From Lepidostoma basale (lineage: Eukaryota; Arthropoda; Insecta; Trichoptera; Lepidostomatidae): a stretch of DNA of 64,000 bases. The translations under genes were made by a program, and so were the position numbers. How positions within the stretch are numbered: position 1 is the stretch's first letter; the number at the start of each line of letters is the position of its first letter. Where the stretch lies: contig JAHDVF020000904.1 in assembly GCA_022606425.2 (NCBI GenBank), forward strand, positions 1-64,000, given 5' to 3'. The notes under the pieces were generated by a model that was not told where the DNA came from, did no database searches, and worked only from the letters and a program-made list of their open reading frames with translations. This document shows, in pieces, positions 31,777 through 44,530 of the stretch.

Positions 31777-32247
31777 TTTTATTATTCGCTTATAACCGCA
31801 TATATAAAGAGCTTATTTTTTCTAATGATAATAATAAAACAATTGTTCTGCATGCAATTAACAAAGAGAAGGTAATAAAAAGCATGTAGCTAGTAAAGCA
31901 AAATTTCGTCATAGAAAATATATGATATGTGTTATAAAGTTATTTCTTTGAGTGATTACTTATTACTGTTACAAGATTTAAAGTGTTTTTTGTTGCAATT
32001 TTGATTACCCTAAAATAATATGTTTTTATTATGACGGTTGATTGAATTTCTTCAGATTTTGGTATGCTTAGGTTTTGTGGTGTCATTTTCGAAGAACAAT
32101 TAAACTAAAAAATAATCATCTTTTTTTAAAATTTAGTAATATAAATAAAATCTGTAACAAAACAAAATGTTTTGTATAACAAAGTCATATGCAATTCAAA
32201 ACAGCCTATCAATGTTTTAAGTTTGATTTTGCCATTATATATTCTTC
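31777..32247. other. AT-rich interval, no recognised feature
   Basis: Nothing supported. Confidence 0.4.
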
Positions 32248-32525
32248 TTAAAGTGCCCTGTCAGGTCCCCCCGACGTTGGCGATCACTCTGGTAAACTCC
32301 TCCCTATCCTGTGCTGTCCGGAATAGCTCCTCCACAGTTCCGATTCCCGTCCATTCCCTCACATTGTGCAGCCAAGAGATCTGCCTTCTCCCTGCCCCCC
32401 TGCGGCCGTCTATTTTTCCCTTCTAAATTAGATGCAGCAGGCGATATTTTTCTCCTCGTAGAACGTGACCCAGATATGAAATCTTGCTGACTTTGGTCAA
32501 TATCAGCGGCTCTCTATTTACTCCA
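32248..32525 (-). pseudogene. RTE-a LINE 3' fragment
   Basis: Complement of the same 3' region as 3236-3690: CCCCCCGACGTTGGCGATCA, CTCCTCCCTATCCTGTGCTG and TGCGGCCGTCTATTTTTCCC. It retains GC-rich 3' sequence and breaks off near 32525 in the IKVRKISYLGHV region. The 84-residue plus ORF is a shadow. Confidence 0.75.
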
Positions 32526-34244
32526 TTATATAAGAACCAAAATATTTTTTGAAAATTTTCGTAGTTTATATATCACACCACAGAAATATATATTTACAAA
32601 ATAAAAGGTTTGTTATAAGAAATTTCTCGGATATCCTTAACTAATTAATATACAAGTTTTAAAATCATTAAACCATTTTTTTATATAATTTATGATTGTT
32701 TTATAACATTTTAGTCTAATTAATTGTCTTCGTTTACTGTTAAAATTGGTTTTGTAGAAGCATAATAATTAGTCAAAAAAGACGAAAAGAAATTATACAT
32801 CTCTTGAGTCTTATAATATTAAATCAATTAGTTAATTGATAATCAGTTATTTTTCAAATGTATGAAATAAACAGCTTAATTATTCAAACAAACAAACTAG
32901 GATCCAATAAAGAAAGTGTTACGACGGATCATTATCATTGTGCGAATGGTTAACTAATAAACCATTAATTGAACGATTTGCACGGTTCTCAATATGATTG
33001 TATTATATTTTGAGAATGAATGAATCTAATAACGGGGTGAACGACTCGGTAATAACACACTTAACTCTGATTACGTACTTCCCGCGTGGAGGTAAATACT
33101 GTTCTAAACCTACAATCATTCGCTAATACATTGCTTTTTAATTTAAGTAAAATAAATATGCACGTGGGTGTACGTTTTTTATAAAACACTTGTAATGTTA
33201 ATTAAGTTGGTATAATATGGCAAAAAATGATTCTCTCATTCCTTATACAGACGTCTTAAAAACTAATAAGGTTTACAGTACGTTTTAGCATTATTTTACT
33301 ATTTGATAAACTAAAAGCGTTAGCCTTGTGAAAATCGATAATTGTTTTTATGAATTATAAACTGTTTTTTTTTTCTCTCAACTTTTTAGATTAATTTTCT
33401 AAACGTCCGAAGGTATTAAATAAACCTTCGTTGTTATAATTGAACCCCTCTATAATTATTTAAACCCTGGTACCAATACTATCTGGTCCAAACGATTGCT
33501 GGGTGCATTTGGGTACATGTCACAATAAATATTATAACAACATTTACAATTTTGTAAGAATTTCCTTTACCCCATGTTATGTGTCATTGTTCCGACCCAA
33601 AATCTTAAATTTGTTTTTGTGCTTTCTTTTGTTTTTTAGTATAATTTTCTTCTAAAAAAATAATATCTACAAAACTAACCCAGAGTGTAAGAGATTTTCA
33701 TGCTATATAAATATTCCACACACAAAACATTTGCACAATTTTTTCACTTGTATTCTATTTAATTAGTTTTGTTTATTTATACATTGATTCTGACGATGAA
33801 GATTCGAGACCTTCGAAATCAGTCGAAAAACATAAACTTAATTGACGGAAAAAACTGTTTCGTTACTTAAAAAAAACGAAATTTAATTTTATTATCGAAA
33901 ATTTATCTTATTTAAAACATTTAAAATTACCCTGTCCTAAAAAAATAATAGTATTTTTTTAATTGCTTGTAATCATTATCCTCTAACTTTTCGATTTAAG
34001 AGCATGACACAAGTCGAAAACTCGTTAAAGTTACGTATATAATTTTCGCTGGTTTGATGTCGTAGCAAATTGCCTCATTGTAGGTTATGCGAAATGAAAA
34101 GCAACTGCGTTTATCAAATACCGTTGGAATCAATTCTTACAGTCAACCAATACTAAGTTGTTGATGTTACGATGATAATGTACGTAAATAAACGCTTTCG
34201 TAAAATATATCGCACTGAAGGCTTAAAATTATGATAAATACGAA
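32526..34244. other. AT-rich interval with one hammerhead-like motif
   Basis: At 33792-33829: CTGACGA (matches CUGANGA), GAAG/CTTC stem II, GAAA, UCAGUC. Core positions fit, but stem III (A-U, then U-G) and stem I are weak. No gene is otherwise supported in the interval. Confidence 0.35.
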
Positions 34245-34425
34245 TGAAAATGTATGTTTTCTAGAAGGTTTATTATAATTTATGTTAATGATATGTTTCG
34301 TCTGTCTAAGGCATTATCAAATATCATTTGACAATGTCTTAAATAGCCGAAATAAGCTATACACATAAAATACAAAAAACTTCTAGAAAACAGACGTTTT
34401 CATTCGTATTAATTATTTTAAATGG
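34245..34425. repeat. P-family inverted pair (TCTAGAAG arms)
   Basis: Outer arms GAATGAAAATGTATGTTTTC and TTTTCTAGAAG face ACTTCTAGAAAACAGACGTT and TTCATTCGTATT. Inner segments TAAGGCATTATCAAATATCA and TTTGACAATGTCTTAAATAG are complementary. The ribozyme positions are degenerate (CCGAAATAAGC for CGAAACATGTC). Confidence 0.6.
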
Positions 34426-34904
34426 AGTTTTATATCATTGTTTAAGAAAAAATAAATTCAAATTATGGCTGAAATCGAATCTGATCTAATGAATATAATA
34501 TGTTAAAACTGTTCATAAATATGGAATTTACGATGAACTATAAAAACTGTATTTTTGAATATGTTTAGAGAAAATCCTTGTAAAAGAAGATAAGTTTAAA
34601 AGTCAAGGTATAATATCACAATTGTATTGATTAAAAAGTTAATATTATCACGTAAGTTTGTAATTATGATAAAATTCTAAGTTATTTAAATTTCAACATT
34701 CAGACAACTCAATAACATAATTTAACGCACTCTAATTTATAATGATGTCAGTTATTTTTAATATTTTGAATTAAAATCGTATTATTTAAGATTTACTATA
34801 TAAATTATACGAATGTTGTATTTTGATGATACGAAACATTGTTATGATTGTAATAACGTTTGATAATCAAATCAGTTTTTCTCAAAATATATTACAAACA
34901 ATTA
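34426..34904. other. AT-rich interval, no recognised feature
   Basis: Nothing supported. Confidence 0.4.
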
Positions 34905-35072
34905 TTATAGTTTAAGACATCTATTGAGAACAGGAAAAATATAATAAATATATAATACCAGAAACGCATGAGAGATGGTTCGACATTAGGAATACAAGAT
35001 ACTCTCCAATGTCAAGAGTATTTGTCTTCTGAACGTACTTTCATGAATATGAAAGACATCGATCTCCGAAGC
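34905..35072 (-). mobile_element. J-family LINE 3' end
   Basis: Complement of the J 3' UTR: AACGCATGAGAGATGGTTCG, TACTCTCCAATGTCAAGAGT and AAAGACATCGATCTCCGAAG. Its TGATT tail is missing. It abuts a P arm. Confidence 0.75.
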
Positions 35073-35082
35073 GATCATGCCT

Positions 35083-35205
35083 GAGCTAGGCGAAACATGT
35101 CATTCCCATTAAATATAATAAATCTTCTAGAAAACAAACGTTTTCATTCCTGTTAATTATTTAATAAACAGTTTAGCATCATTGCTCAAGAAACAATAAG
35201 ACTCG
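35083..35205 (+). repeat. P-family arm, single
   Basis: GAGCTAGGCGAAACATGTCA, ATAAATCTTCTAGAAAACAA, TTTTCATTCCTGTTAATTAT, ending near CAAGAAACAATAA. It retains the GAAACATGTC (stem III plus GUC) but lacks the rest of the core. Confidence 0.5.
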
Positions 35206-36024
35206 TGTAACTTGTTTTAAGACCACTCTATTTGTCTTTAAGAACCAGCACAAAGATAGTTTTGTTACCCCGATGAATATCCGGTGGGTTAGAATCGGAT
35301 AAATCCAAAAAACAAATTAAGTAGTTTAAAAACAAATTGCACGAGTGTTAAAATTATTTGTGTCCTATACGAATTTTTGTATTTTAAATATATTTTTGAG
35401 TACCTAATTACTGATTTTATCGTCAAGAAAGGTGTTAACCAAATTGAGACTTCATTTCGATCGACAATGTACGTAATAAACTTATAGCATATTATTAAAA
35501 TTAACGTTTTATCTCTCGGATAAGCGTGTAAGCTTTTTAATGTATGTCATACTAATAACAATTTGGAGTACCATTCCGCAACACCAGGTGGCCCAAATAT
35601 CACAGATCGATGAAATTTTCGTGTACTCAATTGTCTGAATTGTGATATTATTTTAAGTATGAGCACAGTGCAAAATATCATGTTGTTTGAAGATATAATT
35701 CCATTATTATTTTGTTTTCGCCAATGAAGAACTGGTAACAGTGCGATATATTAATAATGAAATACCCCGTTTGATACCTAGCATATATTCAATTTATTTT
35801 GAAAAATCTCTTTATCTATAATATCTTATTCATTGTTAAAAAAAACATATTTTGTTAAATTCATATGGGTTCCTCCAGAAAATAAATGTAGTCTAAGATT
35901 TAATACATGCATTCACATTAGAACCTAAGCCTTAGGTACAATGATCTTTCATGTACGTTTTTGTACAAACAACATTTCTATTGTTTTTTGAACAAGGTTT
36001 TAAAACTCCATTTGAAATAATTAT
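35206..36024. other. AT-rich interval, no recognised feature
   Basis: Nothing supported. Confidence 0.4.
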
Positions 36025-36180
36025 TTGGAATGAAAAGTCTATTTTCTAGAAGTAATATTATTTTTTATGACATGTTTCGCAAAGGCATTTAAAGCATTAT
36101 GCGTAAGAAAGACCTAACATGTCATTTCAATAAAATATAATAAATCTTCTAGAAAATAGACGTTTTTATTCGTATTAATT
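36025..36180. repeat. P-family inverted pair
   Basis: Left arm GGAATGAAAAGTCTATTTTC-TAGAAG and GACATGTTTCGCAAAGGCAT. Right arm AAGACCTAACATGTCATTTC and CTTCTAGAAAATAGACGTTT. Arms are complementary with a short centre. The left arm keeps GAAACATGTC on the minus strand. Confidence 0.6.
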
Positions 36181-37236
36181 ATTAAAACTTGAATTTAGTT
36201 AACTGATAATTTGAGACATTGTTGTAAAAAGATGTATTATAATTACCTTTGCATTATTAATAATAGAATGTTAAATTATTTATGTTATAATATATAATAT
36301 AAATATATAGTTAATGTATTTATTTTATCTGAGAAATATAAACTTACTATTAAATGACAATATAATCATAATACTTTTTCTTAATAAATATATCCAAAAT
36401 GTCTTGTTACGTTTCTTTATATCAATTAATAAAATTTTTTATTAATAATGTAGACGGCAAAACATTGATTTTTGAAAACGAAACAACTCAAAATATATAT
36501 ATCAACCTTTATCAGCTACAGAAGTTATCAAGTAATGGCGTTAACTCCGTCTATTCAAATATATGTTTAGAATTAAAAAAAAAAATCAAAAAACCTGAAA
36601 ATAAAATATAAAGATTGTTGTACTTTCTTTCGCTAAATTGATATTATTGTCACCGATGTCACTAGCGTCTCTGGCATCGAAAGATTGCTGATTTTTTTAT
36701 AGATATAACAATACTTCTTCGACGCTGCCAATTTCCAAATGTGGGTACCGCACCAACACGGTAGATCCAAAGGTGTGTGCGTGCAAGATACAATTTTAAA
36801 TATATCCGTATACCAAGGATACCTGCGTGTGTGTGGGTCACGTACGCGGAGATCCCAAATCCTTCAACTTGGATGGTGGAGCACGATCGTAAAAACAATG
36901 ACATCTTTAGAAAGGAATGCCAAAAAGTAGCTTAGCATGCCAAACATCTAGGTCTGATTTACTAAGTGCCGTGCGAACTCTGATACCCAAAAGGATTCTA
37001 CAGAATATCAAAACGGTCTTTTATAATTTTACGATTTCGTAATAACGGCGTCGTTAATTTTTCTCGTTGATTAGCTTCAGAGTTATTAGTTTTACCCGGA
37101 AATTCCTTTCGCTTTTATCCCAGCGCGTCTGTTGATAATGGCATATGTTTAATAGCCAGATTTGTGTATCCACCAGTATTATAGAACTATAACCATTATT
37201 TTGAATGCGCTTCATTATATTTATTATATAAATTAT
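36181..37236. other. Interval with unassigned sequence
   Basis: 36399-36611 is a 70-codon ORF rich in Asn, Ile and Lys with no motif I recognise. 36650-36960 is less AT-rich and contains GTGTGTGTGGGTCACGTACG. Neither can be assigned. Confidence 0.3.
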
Positions 37237-37672
37237 TAGTACCCTTAAGTACGGAAGTTAAGCTGGGAGCTGGCAAAAAAAGAATGATGGTAGGATAAAT
37301 GTCGTAAAAATGATATCACTGAGAAAAATGTGCGGAAAACGATATATGTATGATAGAATACCGAACGACCAAATAAGGTAGATGATTGCTTCATAAGTAA
37401 AATTAAAAAAGGATCCCTGAGATGGTTTGGACACATGGAACGAATGCATGAGTGAAGAATGGTTAACATGTTGTTTACAAGCAGTGTGTGTAGAAATAGA
37501 AGCCGTGAAAGCATTGAAATCAAATATTAAAGGGCGACCACATTCGATGTCGGAAAAATCAACGAGCGTCCATGTTACGATTTATGAATGTTGAGGTATC
37601 TAGAGAGGTATGTCAGGACAGAGCAGTATGGCGGTCCATCCTCTCTGCCTACTGAAACGGCGTGATGAAATA
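37237..37672 (+). pseudogene. T-family LINE 3' fragment
   Basis: It starts in PTLKYGSxxW-like sequence, runs through NDGRINVVKMISLRKMCGKR, RWFGHMERMHE and MNVEVSREVCQDRAVWRSIL and ends in SAY..ETA at GGCGTGATGA. Frameshifts are frequent; the GRPRKTW block is eroded. Confidence 0.75.
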
Positions 37673-38549
37673 GAGTAATAGTGGCGAAATAAATCAGTTT
37701 CAAAAGTAATATAAATAAGTTCTAAATAACTTTTTTTAACTGTTTCAAAAATGTTTTATTGTTACCGAGACCAGTCATTTATACTACTAATACAAAAAAA
37801 TATAGGCAAATCCTATGAATTTTTAATTATATAACTTATAATTCAGATTTGCAACAACATATATTTTATTTATAATTATAATATATACCTACAATAATTA
37901 CCAAAAAAATTGCTTATATTAAAAATGTCATGTTGTGCAGGTAGTTTTGTATAGGATACTCCGCATACCTCAATACTGACACGACATTTACTTGCTTGAT
38001 TCTTGTGTGTTCTATTATTATGAACTATTTTTGAGATCTCATTTGGGTTTGTAAAATAACGTTCATTCTGTCTATCTAAAAATTTTATTTCATCTCACTG
38101 GTCGTTTATAAATACAACAAACACATTCTAATACGAGTACATTTATGTATAAAAACAAATAAATTTCATTTGCAAAAATATGTTGGATAATTCGTGCGTG
38201 GTGACCAATTTAGAATTTTGCCTCCGTCAAAGGCTTTAGTTTTTTTGGTTAGGTACCTATGAAGATGATCAGGTTAGACGCCTACCTACGTCTTAAAATT
38301 CGTTGATTATTTTCAGGATTGAACGAACAGTAGTCAACTGGATCGTCAACCTTTGTTCGGGTGGCTTCATGAGAATAATAATTTTATGAACAAGACTAAA
38401 TTCAAGTGATCGAATCGAACGAACTTGATATTTTGTGAATCGTTCTCAACCTAGACCGTACGTTTTAAATGATGAACTTATCTTTGAATACGTCATGCAT
38501 GCGATTCCTTGTTTATAATATAATCATATCAATTCAACAAATAAAAATA
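37673..38549. other. AT-rich interval, no recognised feature
   Basis: 38200-38480 is slightly GC-richer but holds no recognised motif. Confidence 0.4.
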
Positions 38550-39003
38550 TCTAACTAACTAACCGTCACGCCGTCTCAGAAGTAGGCAGAAAGAATGGTC
38601 TGCCACACTGTTCTCTCTTGGCATACTTCTCTCGTTTTTGTAACATTTATTCATCGTGTCATGCATGCACGTCGATTTCTCCGACTTTTCACGTGGCCGA
38701 TATTTAAGAACTCGTTGATTTGATCTGTCATGTTTTCCTCGGTCTTTCTCCGTTATTTGTTCCGTTTACATTGTTTACATGTGCTTTCTTCACCATTCTT
38801 TCTTCATTCATTCTTTCCGTGTGTATAACCATCATAATGACCCTTTCATTATTTTGTTCATAAGACTTTTATTTGCACTGCATTCACTTCTTACATTTGC
38901 ATTTTACACTCTGTCGTAAACAGATTTACTCAAGATTTGGCACAAGAACACCATTGTGCACTGCCATCTAAGCTTTTTTAATAGACTTTTATTTGCGAAA
39001 GAA
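38550..39003 (-). pseudogene. T-family LINE 3' fragment with tail
   Basis: The plus strand begins TAACTAACTAACCGTCACGC and the minus strand reads back through ACMTRCMNVTKTREVCQER, NNGERPRKT and RVKCKCKK-type relics to AVHNGVLVPNLE at 38960. It extends a little further upstream than most copies. Numerous frameshifts. Confidence 0.8.
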
Positions 39004-39084
39004 GGGGCTTGATGAGGGTAAAAAAGCTTTTCTTCGGGGTAGGCAATAAAATAAAGTTGTCATCGCAAATAAAAATATCAATAT

Positions 39085-39255
39085 CTGGTGGTGGTGGTCT
39101 AGGGGATAGAACACTTGGCTCCTGATCCAGGGGACATGGGTTCAAGCCTGGACACGACCAGATTCCTTCTTCATAATAATGAGCTATTTTCTGCTCACAT
39201 TGAAGATTGTAAGATAAATTCTAATATCATTGATGTAAATCCTTGATGTTAGTCT
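39085..39255 (+). mobile_element. SINE2, tRNA-derived
   Basis: A box TGGTCTAGGGG (about 39095) and B box GGTTCAAGCC (about 39139) are intact, with the same body as 29328: ACCAGATTCCTTCTTCATAA and TGCTCACATTGAAGATTGTA. Close similarity to the first copy suggests moderately recent activity. Confidence 0.85.
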
Positions 39256-40039
39256 TTTTTTAAAAAAAAAAAATATATATAAAATATCTTTGTAGTGTGA
39301 TGACATTGCGATATTAGAAAAAAAAAGAATCCAACGGTGTACCATCCGACGTCTTTGAAATTCGAGTGACAATTTGGCAATAAGAATTTGCTAAGGCCTC
39401 CTTCTATGGAAAATCTCAATTTGGATTTACCGGGTGTCATGTTAATTGGGTAGGATTTAAATCCCACGGACGTCTCGTGTTTTAAAAATGCCTTTAACAA
39501 ATAAGAAGACATTTTTATTTACGTGGTTTGAATTTGGAATATTATTTATGTAATACGGTTGTATCAATGATTTTAGAACGGTTTGAATTTAGAATATTAT
39601 TTACAATGTACGGTAGTATCATTGATCTTAGAACGGTATGAATAGATTCTATTGTATTTTCATAAGATAAAAAAATACAATTGGTATTCAAAATCAGAGT
39701 CCTATTTTGAATCAAACTTATAAACATAGCTTATTTAACATTTTATTGGTTATCTCTGATTGATTCAATTGATATGAGTTTATTTATCTCGAAAGTTTCG
39801 TAAAAACCTTCAACATGGCGAGAATGACTATAACTGGTTCTCCCAATGATAATAATGATAATAAAAAAACAACTATTTACTGTCGCTTAAACGATAATAA
39901 AGTTTTTAATACTGACAAAATTATGGTTTCTAGATATTTCATTGTATGGATATGAAGTGGATAAAATGTTCTATGCCATAGCAAAGCAAGACTTGTTATT
40001 CCGATATTATTGACATCAAATTGTAACTTGTCTTTTATA
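39256..40039. other. AT-rich interval with a 55-bp tandem pair
   Basis: 39531-39585 and 39586-39640 are two 55-bp units (AATTTGGAATATTATTTATG and AATTTAGAATATTATTTACA starts) about 85% alike. An AT run and short minus ORFs around 39184-39512 carry no motif. Confidence 0.5.
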
Positions 40040-40158
40040 TCGAACCATCGCTCATGCGTTCCTGGTATGATTTTGTATAATATTGTATTTTACCGATGCT
40101 CAATATTATTTGTAATGTCTGTTGAGGTAATGATGTTTTAAGATTTGATAAAATATAA
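40040..40158 (+). mobile_element. J-family LINE 3' end, diverged
   Basis: CGAACCATCGCTCATGCGTT, CCTGGTATGATTTTGTATAA, TTTACCGATGCTCAAT and TAATGTCTGTTGAGGTAATG match the J 3' UTR. The tail is decayed. A P-type scrap, ATATAGAGTTTTACATCATT, follows at 40200. Confidence 0.65.
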
Positions 40159-40261
40159 TTAAACATCTATGAAAGTTTCGTTTTTATATTAATTATTAAA
40201 TATAGAGTTTTACATCATTCTTGAAAAACAATAAATAACACTTTTTTTGAATTTGCTTATT

Positions 40262-40520
40262 AGAAAGCATATGTAAACGACGTTAACAGAACTAAAAAAA
40301 GACGAAAAGAGGAAGGCCGAGAAAAACGCGGCACGATAAAATCAACGAAATAATAAATGTCGGCTACGTGAAGAGGGATCTACGTGTGTACATGACACGA
40401 TGTATGAATGTTAAGGAACGAGAGAAGCATTTAAGGAAATAACAGTGTAAAGGTCCATTATTTATATTTACCCGTTCGGGAATACGGCGTGATGGCTAGT
40501 TAGTTAGTTAGTTAGGTCAC
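40262..40520 (+). pseudogene. T-family LINE 3' end with TTAG tail
   Basis: ERGRPRKTRHDKINEIINVG is readable near 40308-40370, then VHDTMYEC (the ACMTRCMNV block out of frame), TTCGGGAATACGGCGTGATG and a (TTAG)n tail to 40520. Confidence 0.75.
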
Positions 40521-40884
40521 GGCAAATGATTTGTCAAATACCGCTCTTTACCAATTTATTTCGAGTTACACTAGTAATTCACAAACAAAATTTGGGTACC
40601 AGCTATACATTTAACCTCGGCTCAGATAAACACATTAGTGGAGACTTATGCCTGCGCACAAAGAATTGTTATATTAAATATTATTAAATTAATTTAATAC
40701 ACTTTTTTCCATAGTAATATATCGTGTGAACCCCTTATCTCTATTGATACTTGATGGTACATGCGTGAATTATTACAGTTTTCACGGTAACATATTTTTT
40801 TGGGTTCTTCTAATAGTATATCTAGATACAAATCTGATAAATCATTCCTCAATAAGAAAACATATTTCATTGTTAAAAAGCAAA
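40521..40884. other. AT-rich interval, no recognised feature
   Basis: Nothing supported. Confidence 0.4.
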
Positions 40885-41072
40885 TCTGCAATGGAAACCC
40901 CGCAAAGACAAAAGAAACAAAGGGAAATCCCCCACACGATGGTCAGATGATATTCGAAAATTTGCTGATGATTGGATGCGAAAGGCACAAGACAGGAATA
41001 CGTGGAGAAGTATGGGGGAGGCCTATGTCCGACAGTGAACGACAACGTCTGTTTAAGTAAGTAAGTAAGTAA
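40885..41072 (+). pseudogene. RTE-c-like LINE 3' terminus
   Basis: The plus strand reads TRWSDDIRKFADDWMRKAQD and RNTWRSMGEAYVRQ before a stop, the usual RWxDDI...AxDRxxWRxxGEAYxQQ end of RTE-type ORFs, followed by an (AAGT)n tail at 41054-41072. Only about 55 codons remain. It probably represents another RTE lineage than 13455, since the tail differs. Confidence 0.75.
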
Positions 41073-41164
41073 TTTGTTATAAATAAATTTACATTTGTCA
41101 GATCATGTAAACAATTTTATAATATTATAAATATGTATCTATATACAATATAATATGTTATATA

Positions 41165-41230
41165 TTATAATATGTATCACTGAAGAAGGACTGGTTGTCC
41201 GAAACATGTCTTTGTAATTTTATTATTTTT
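41165..41230 (+). ncRNA. Hammerhead ribozyme motif with intact core
   Basis: CUGAAGA (41180-41186), stem II GGAC/GUCC, GAAA (41201-41204), CAUGUC. Palindromic ACAUGU gives the minimal stem III, and GUC is the cleavage triplet. Stem I pairing beyond A-U is poor here, unlike the close relative at 57322. An AT-rich tail (TTTTATTATTTTTAATATAA) is shared with that relative. Confidence 0.5.
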
Positions 41231-41584
41231 AATATAAGTATTGTATATACAAAGTATAAAAATAAGAAAAAGATAAATAAAATTTCCATTTTCAAATTTC
41301 ATTAACCTCAAGCGTACCACAACATTTTAAATTTTCTTCGTAAATTCAATGTACTTTACGTTACCCTCATCAAATACGCAATAAATTTTACGAATCCGCC
41401 AATGATACAAATTATTATGTAAAGATCTATTATTGAATTTTTTGTGGCAGTTTCATTACCCTAAAAATCTTAAGCATTACCTTTTTTGCATTAAAAGTGA
41501 CTTAGTACGTGTCTGGGAAAGAATATTTTATGTTAATATAATAATTTAAACCTTAGAACACGTTAAATATAAATCTTACTCCCA
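41231..41584. other. AT-rich interval, no recognised feature
   Basis: Nothing supported. Confidence 0.4.
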
Positions 41585-42058
41585 AACTGGAATATGTCTA
41601 CCCTCATGTATGGAAGCGAAACTTGGTCCTGGCAATAGAAAGAAGAAAATATAATAAATGTCGTAGAAATAAGATCACTAAAAATAATATACGGTAAAAT
41701 GGCGAACAAAGATACAAATAATAAATGTAAGACAGATGAATTTATCATATACAAAATTAAAATAAGATCACTATGGCGGTTAAGGAAAGAAAGGATGAGA
41801 GAAGAATGATACAAATATTTAATCACAGTGTGAATGTAAAAATGAGTCGAGGAAAATCGAGGAAAACATGGCATGGTTAAATATATCAATCACTAAAAGG
41901 TGGCATATTCAAAGCCGTAAACCGAAAAACGTTTGTGTGACGATGTATGAATATGGCGGAAGCTCGAGAGGTATATCAGGTTGAAACAGTGTGGCGATCA
42001 ATTCTCTCTAACTATCTATCCCCTCCAGAATGCTGATTGATCGTTAGTTAGTTTTTTA
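41585..42058 (+). pseudogene. T-family LINE 3' fragment with TTAG tail
   Basis: STLMYGSETWSWQ is readable at 41595, followed by eroded RINVVEIRSLK, RTGxGKSRKTWH, MNMAEAREVYQVETVWRSIL and a (TTAG)2 tail at 42044-42054. It is heavily frameshifted. A long TA-rich microsatellite starts about 25 bp downstream. Confidence 0.75.
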
Positions 42059-42079
42059 CGAATTAAAGTATTTTAGGAA

Positions 42080-42620
<541 letters not shown>

Positions 42621-43114
42621 ATAAATCTCAAGCATATACACCGCCAATTAAATATACTTCAGTGACATTTCAAAGGTTATCAAATGACAAAGTGATCTCA
42701 TCCTTGAAATAGGCAGTTGCAACAATGTGCAATTCACAGCAAAGAGTGATTAAACGTTTTCGGAATAAGATAAAAACTCTTAAAAAGAATAGTCGAAAAA
42801 ACATCGTGGTTGATGATTGATGATTGATGAATGATTTATAAGTTGCTAAATATATCTAAAATGCATTTCGACATTTCACTTAAAAAATACCCATTGGTCA
42901 CCAAACAATCCATTCCCACAGAGGTCAATCGTTGCTAAGTGAATGCAAAATGAGTTTTTAAAGTTGTTTTCCCGAATTGAAGTGAATCATCCTTGCGGTA
43001 CATTTTTCGCAACAACTATTTGTGCTGAATTGATGTCTTTCAATGGTTTAATCGGGTCAAGTTTAGATTAAAAAATGTATAAATTGATTGGTTATTCAAC
43101 ACTTCATAATCAGC
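42621..43114. other. AT-rich interval, no recognised feature
   Basis: A GATTGATGATTGATGAATGA micro-repeat at 42808-42832. Nothing else supported. Confidence 0.4.
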
Positions 43115-43285
43115 CTTGATGACCTTCATGGCAGAGTGGAAATAATATGACTGCCACACCAAAAGTCCCGGGTTCGATTCCCGGCGATGGCAGTGTGATT
43201 GTCACACTCTCTTTGGACTGGTATAAAATTCATGGGACAATTAAAAGGCGATAGACAAACTACCTATCACATGTTATAAAAATCA
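43115..43285 (+). mobile_element. SINE1, tRNA-derived
   Basis: The A box is decayed (CATGGCAGAGTGGAAATAAT), but the B box GGTTCGATTCC (43171-43181) is perfect. The body GTGATTGTCACACTCTCTTT and GGTATAAAATTCATGGGACA then AAAGGCGATAGACAAACTAC matches the other SINE1 copies on the opposite strand. Confidence 0.8.
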
Positions 43286-44530
43286 AAATCAAAAATTGTA
43301 TACAGTAATTGGGTTAAAATAAGCGGGTGTATACACAAATGTGGAAACGAACGGAAAACCACCCCATTAAAAGCCCCACGTTGTATTCCAAGAAACACCA
43401 AAAAGCTTCACTCTGCTGCAAACCAATCATTTAGATTAAAACTGAAAGGACAGCTGGATATCCACCTCACACCAGTAGCAACCCTCTAGACAGACCACAG
43501 AGTTCCCAGCGGGGGCAGTACCGCCCCCAGTAGGAACTGGGACCTGCCAGTCAAGAGGGGCAGTGATGGTGTTTATTTTCAAGGAATTAAAATACTCTTT
43601 ACTTAAATAAAAATAAAAAAACTCTCTATTTTTAATTTTACGAAAATCAACTAATTGTAAGCTCGTCAATTTGCATTCATCAAATTTGAATTGGGTATTT
43701 GTATACTGTCGGTAACAATTATTTACAAGTTGGTAAGCAAATACTCGATTCAAGCACATTTCAGTATATAAATAAATAAAAAATAGATACTGCAACAATT
43801 TTTAGTATGAGCGTTATGGGAAAGGGCGTGTGTGTATTTTTTTCTTGTAAAAGGTGCGGTGTTCCAATCAGGTTTGTGAACCTGTGGTATATGTAAGGAA
43901 GAATAAAAATAATATTATTACAATAATTACACATATCTATGATAGTAAAATACAAAATCTGTCAAAACCGTAAATTAGGGTTGTGATAAATAGAGCATTA
44001 TAGCGTATGGCTTATATCAGATAGTTGTTGGAATATTTTTTTTAAATCAACCCTTAAATCAAAGATTTTTTTTAATAATTAAAACATTTATTTAGCCAAC
44101 ATCATTTAACGACTCGCGAAGAATTTCAGAAAATTGATCGTTACGGTTATAATAAATTCTCAGTAAAATTATGTTATGACCGGACTTAACTTTATGTGTT
44201 AGCGAAAAACCGATTGCAATGGAGAGCAAGAATTATATGAATATCTTCTCCAGGTAGCCGCCGTGTGCTATAAATGGGGCTCACGGAAGAAGCGTGTCGA
44301 ATAATGTTATCTTTATATCCTCTCAGAATGTCACTCATGAAAAGTTTGAAGGATTTACCCGGACTCGGAGGATATCACATGCAAGAGTTTTGTGTTTTTT
44401 TTCTTCTGAAATGATCATGCCATTTGCAGAAAATTTGAAGACATATATTTCCAATATGCTTCTTTATATGCATTCTTACACAATGTTCTATCAAAGAATA
44501 GTAAGGATTATTTTTATGTATCAAACAATG
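43286..44530. other. Interval without recognised gene
   Basis: 43490-43570 is GC-rich with CAGCGGGGGCAGTACCGCCC, distantly like 18615-18690. The 120-residue minus ORF 43436-43798 and the 79-residue plus ORF 44294-44533 show no motif; I judge them chance frames. Confidence 0.35.

Noticed and set aside
36399..36611. 70-codon ORF as a small gene
   Set aside because: Low-complexity Asn/Ile/Lys composition expected by chance in AT-rich DNA; no conserved motif or context.
22775..39003. A common discrete 5' end for short T copies (AGCTWAGATGGCAGTGCAC)
   Set aside because: The copies at 53070 and 38550 appear to continue further upstream with similar sequence (CGCAAATAAAA type), so ordinary 5' truncation explains the set.
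43115..43190. Functional tRNA gene
   Set aside because: Only box-like motifs with a SINE body downstream; no acceptor stem pairing and the A box is broken.
43436..43798. 120-residue minus ORF
   Set aside because: No motif, biased composition in most of its length, and it spans a GC-rich repeat-like patch of different character.
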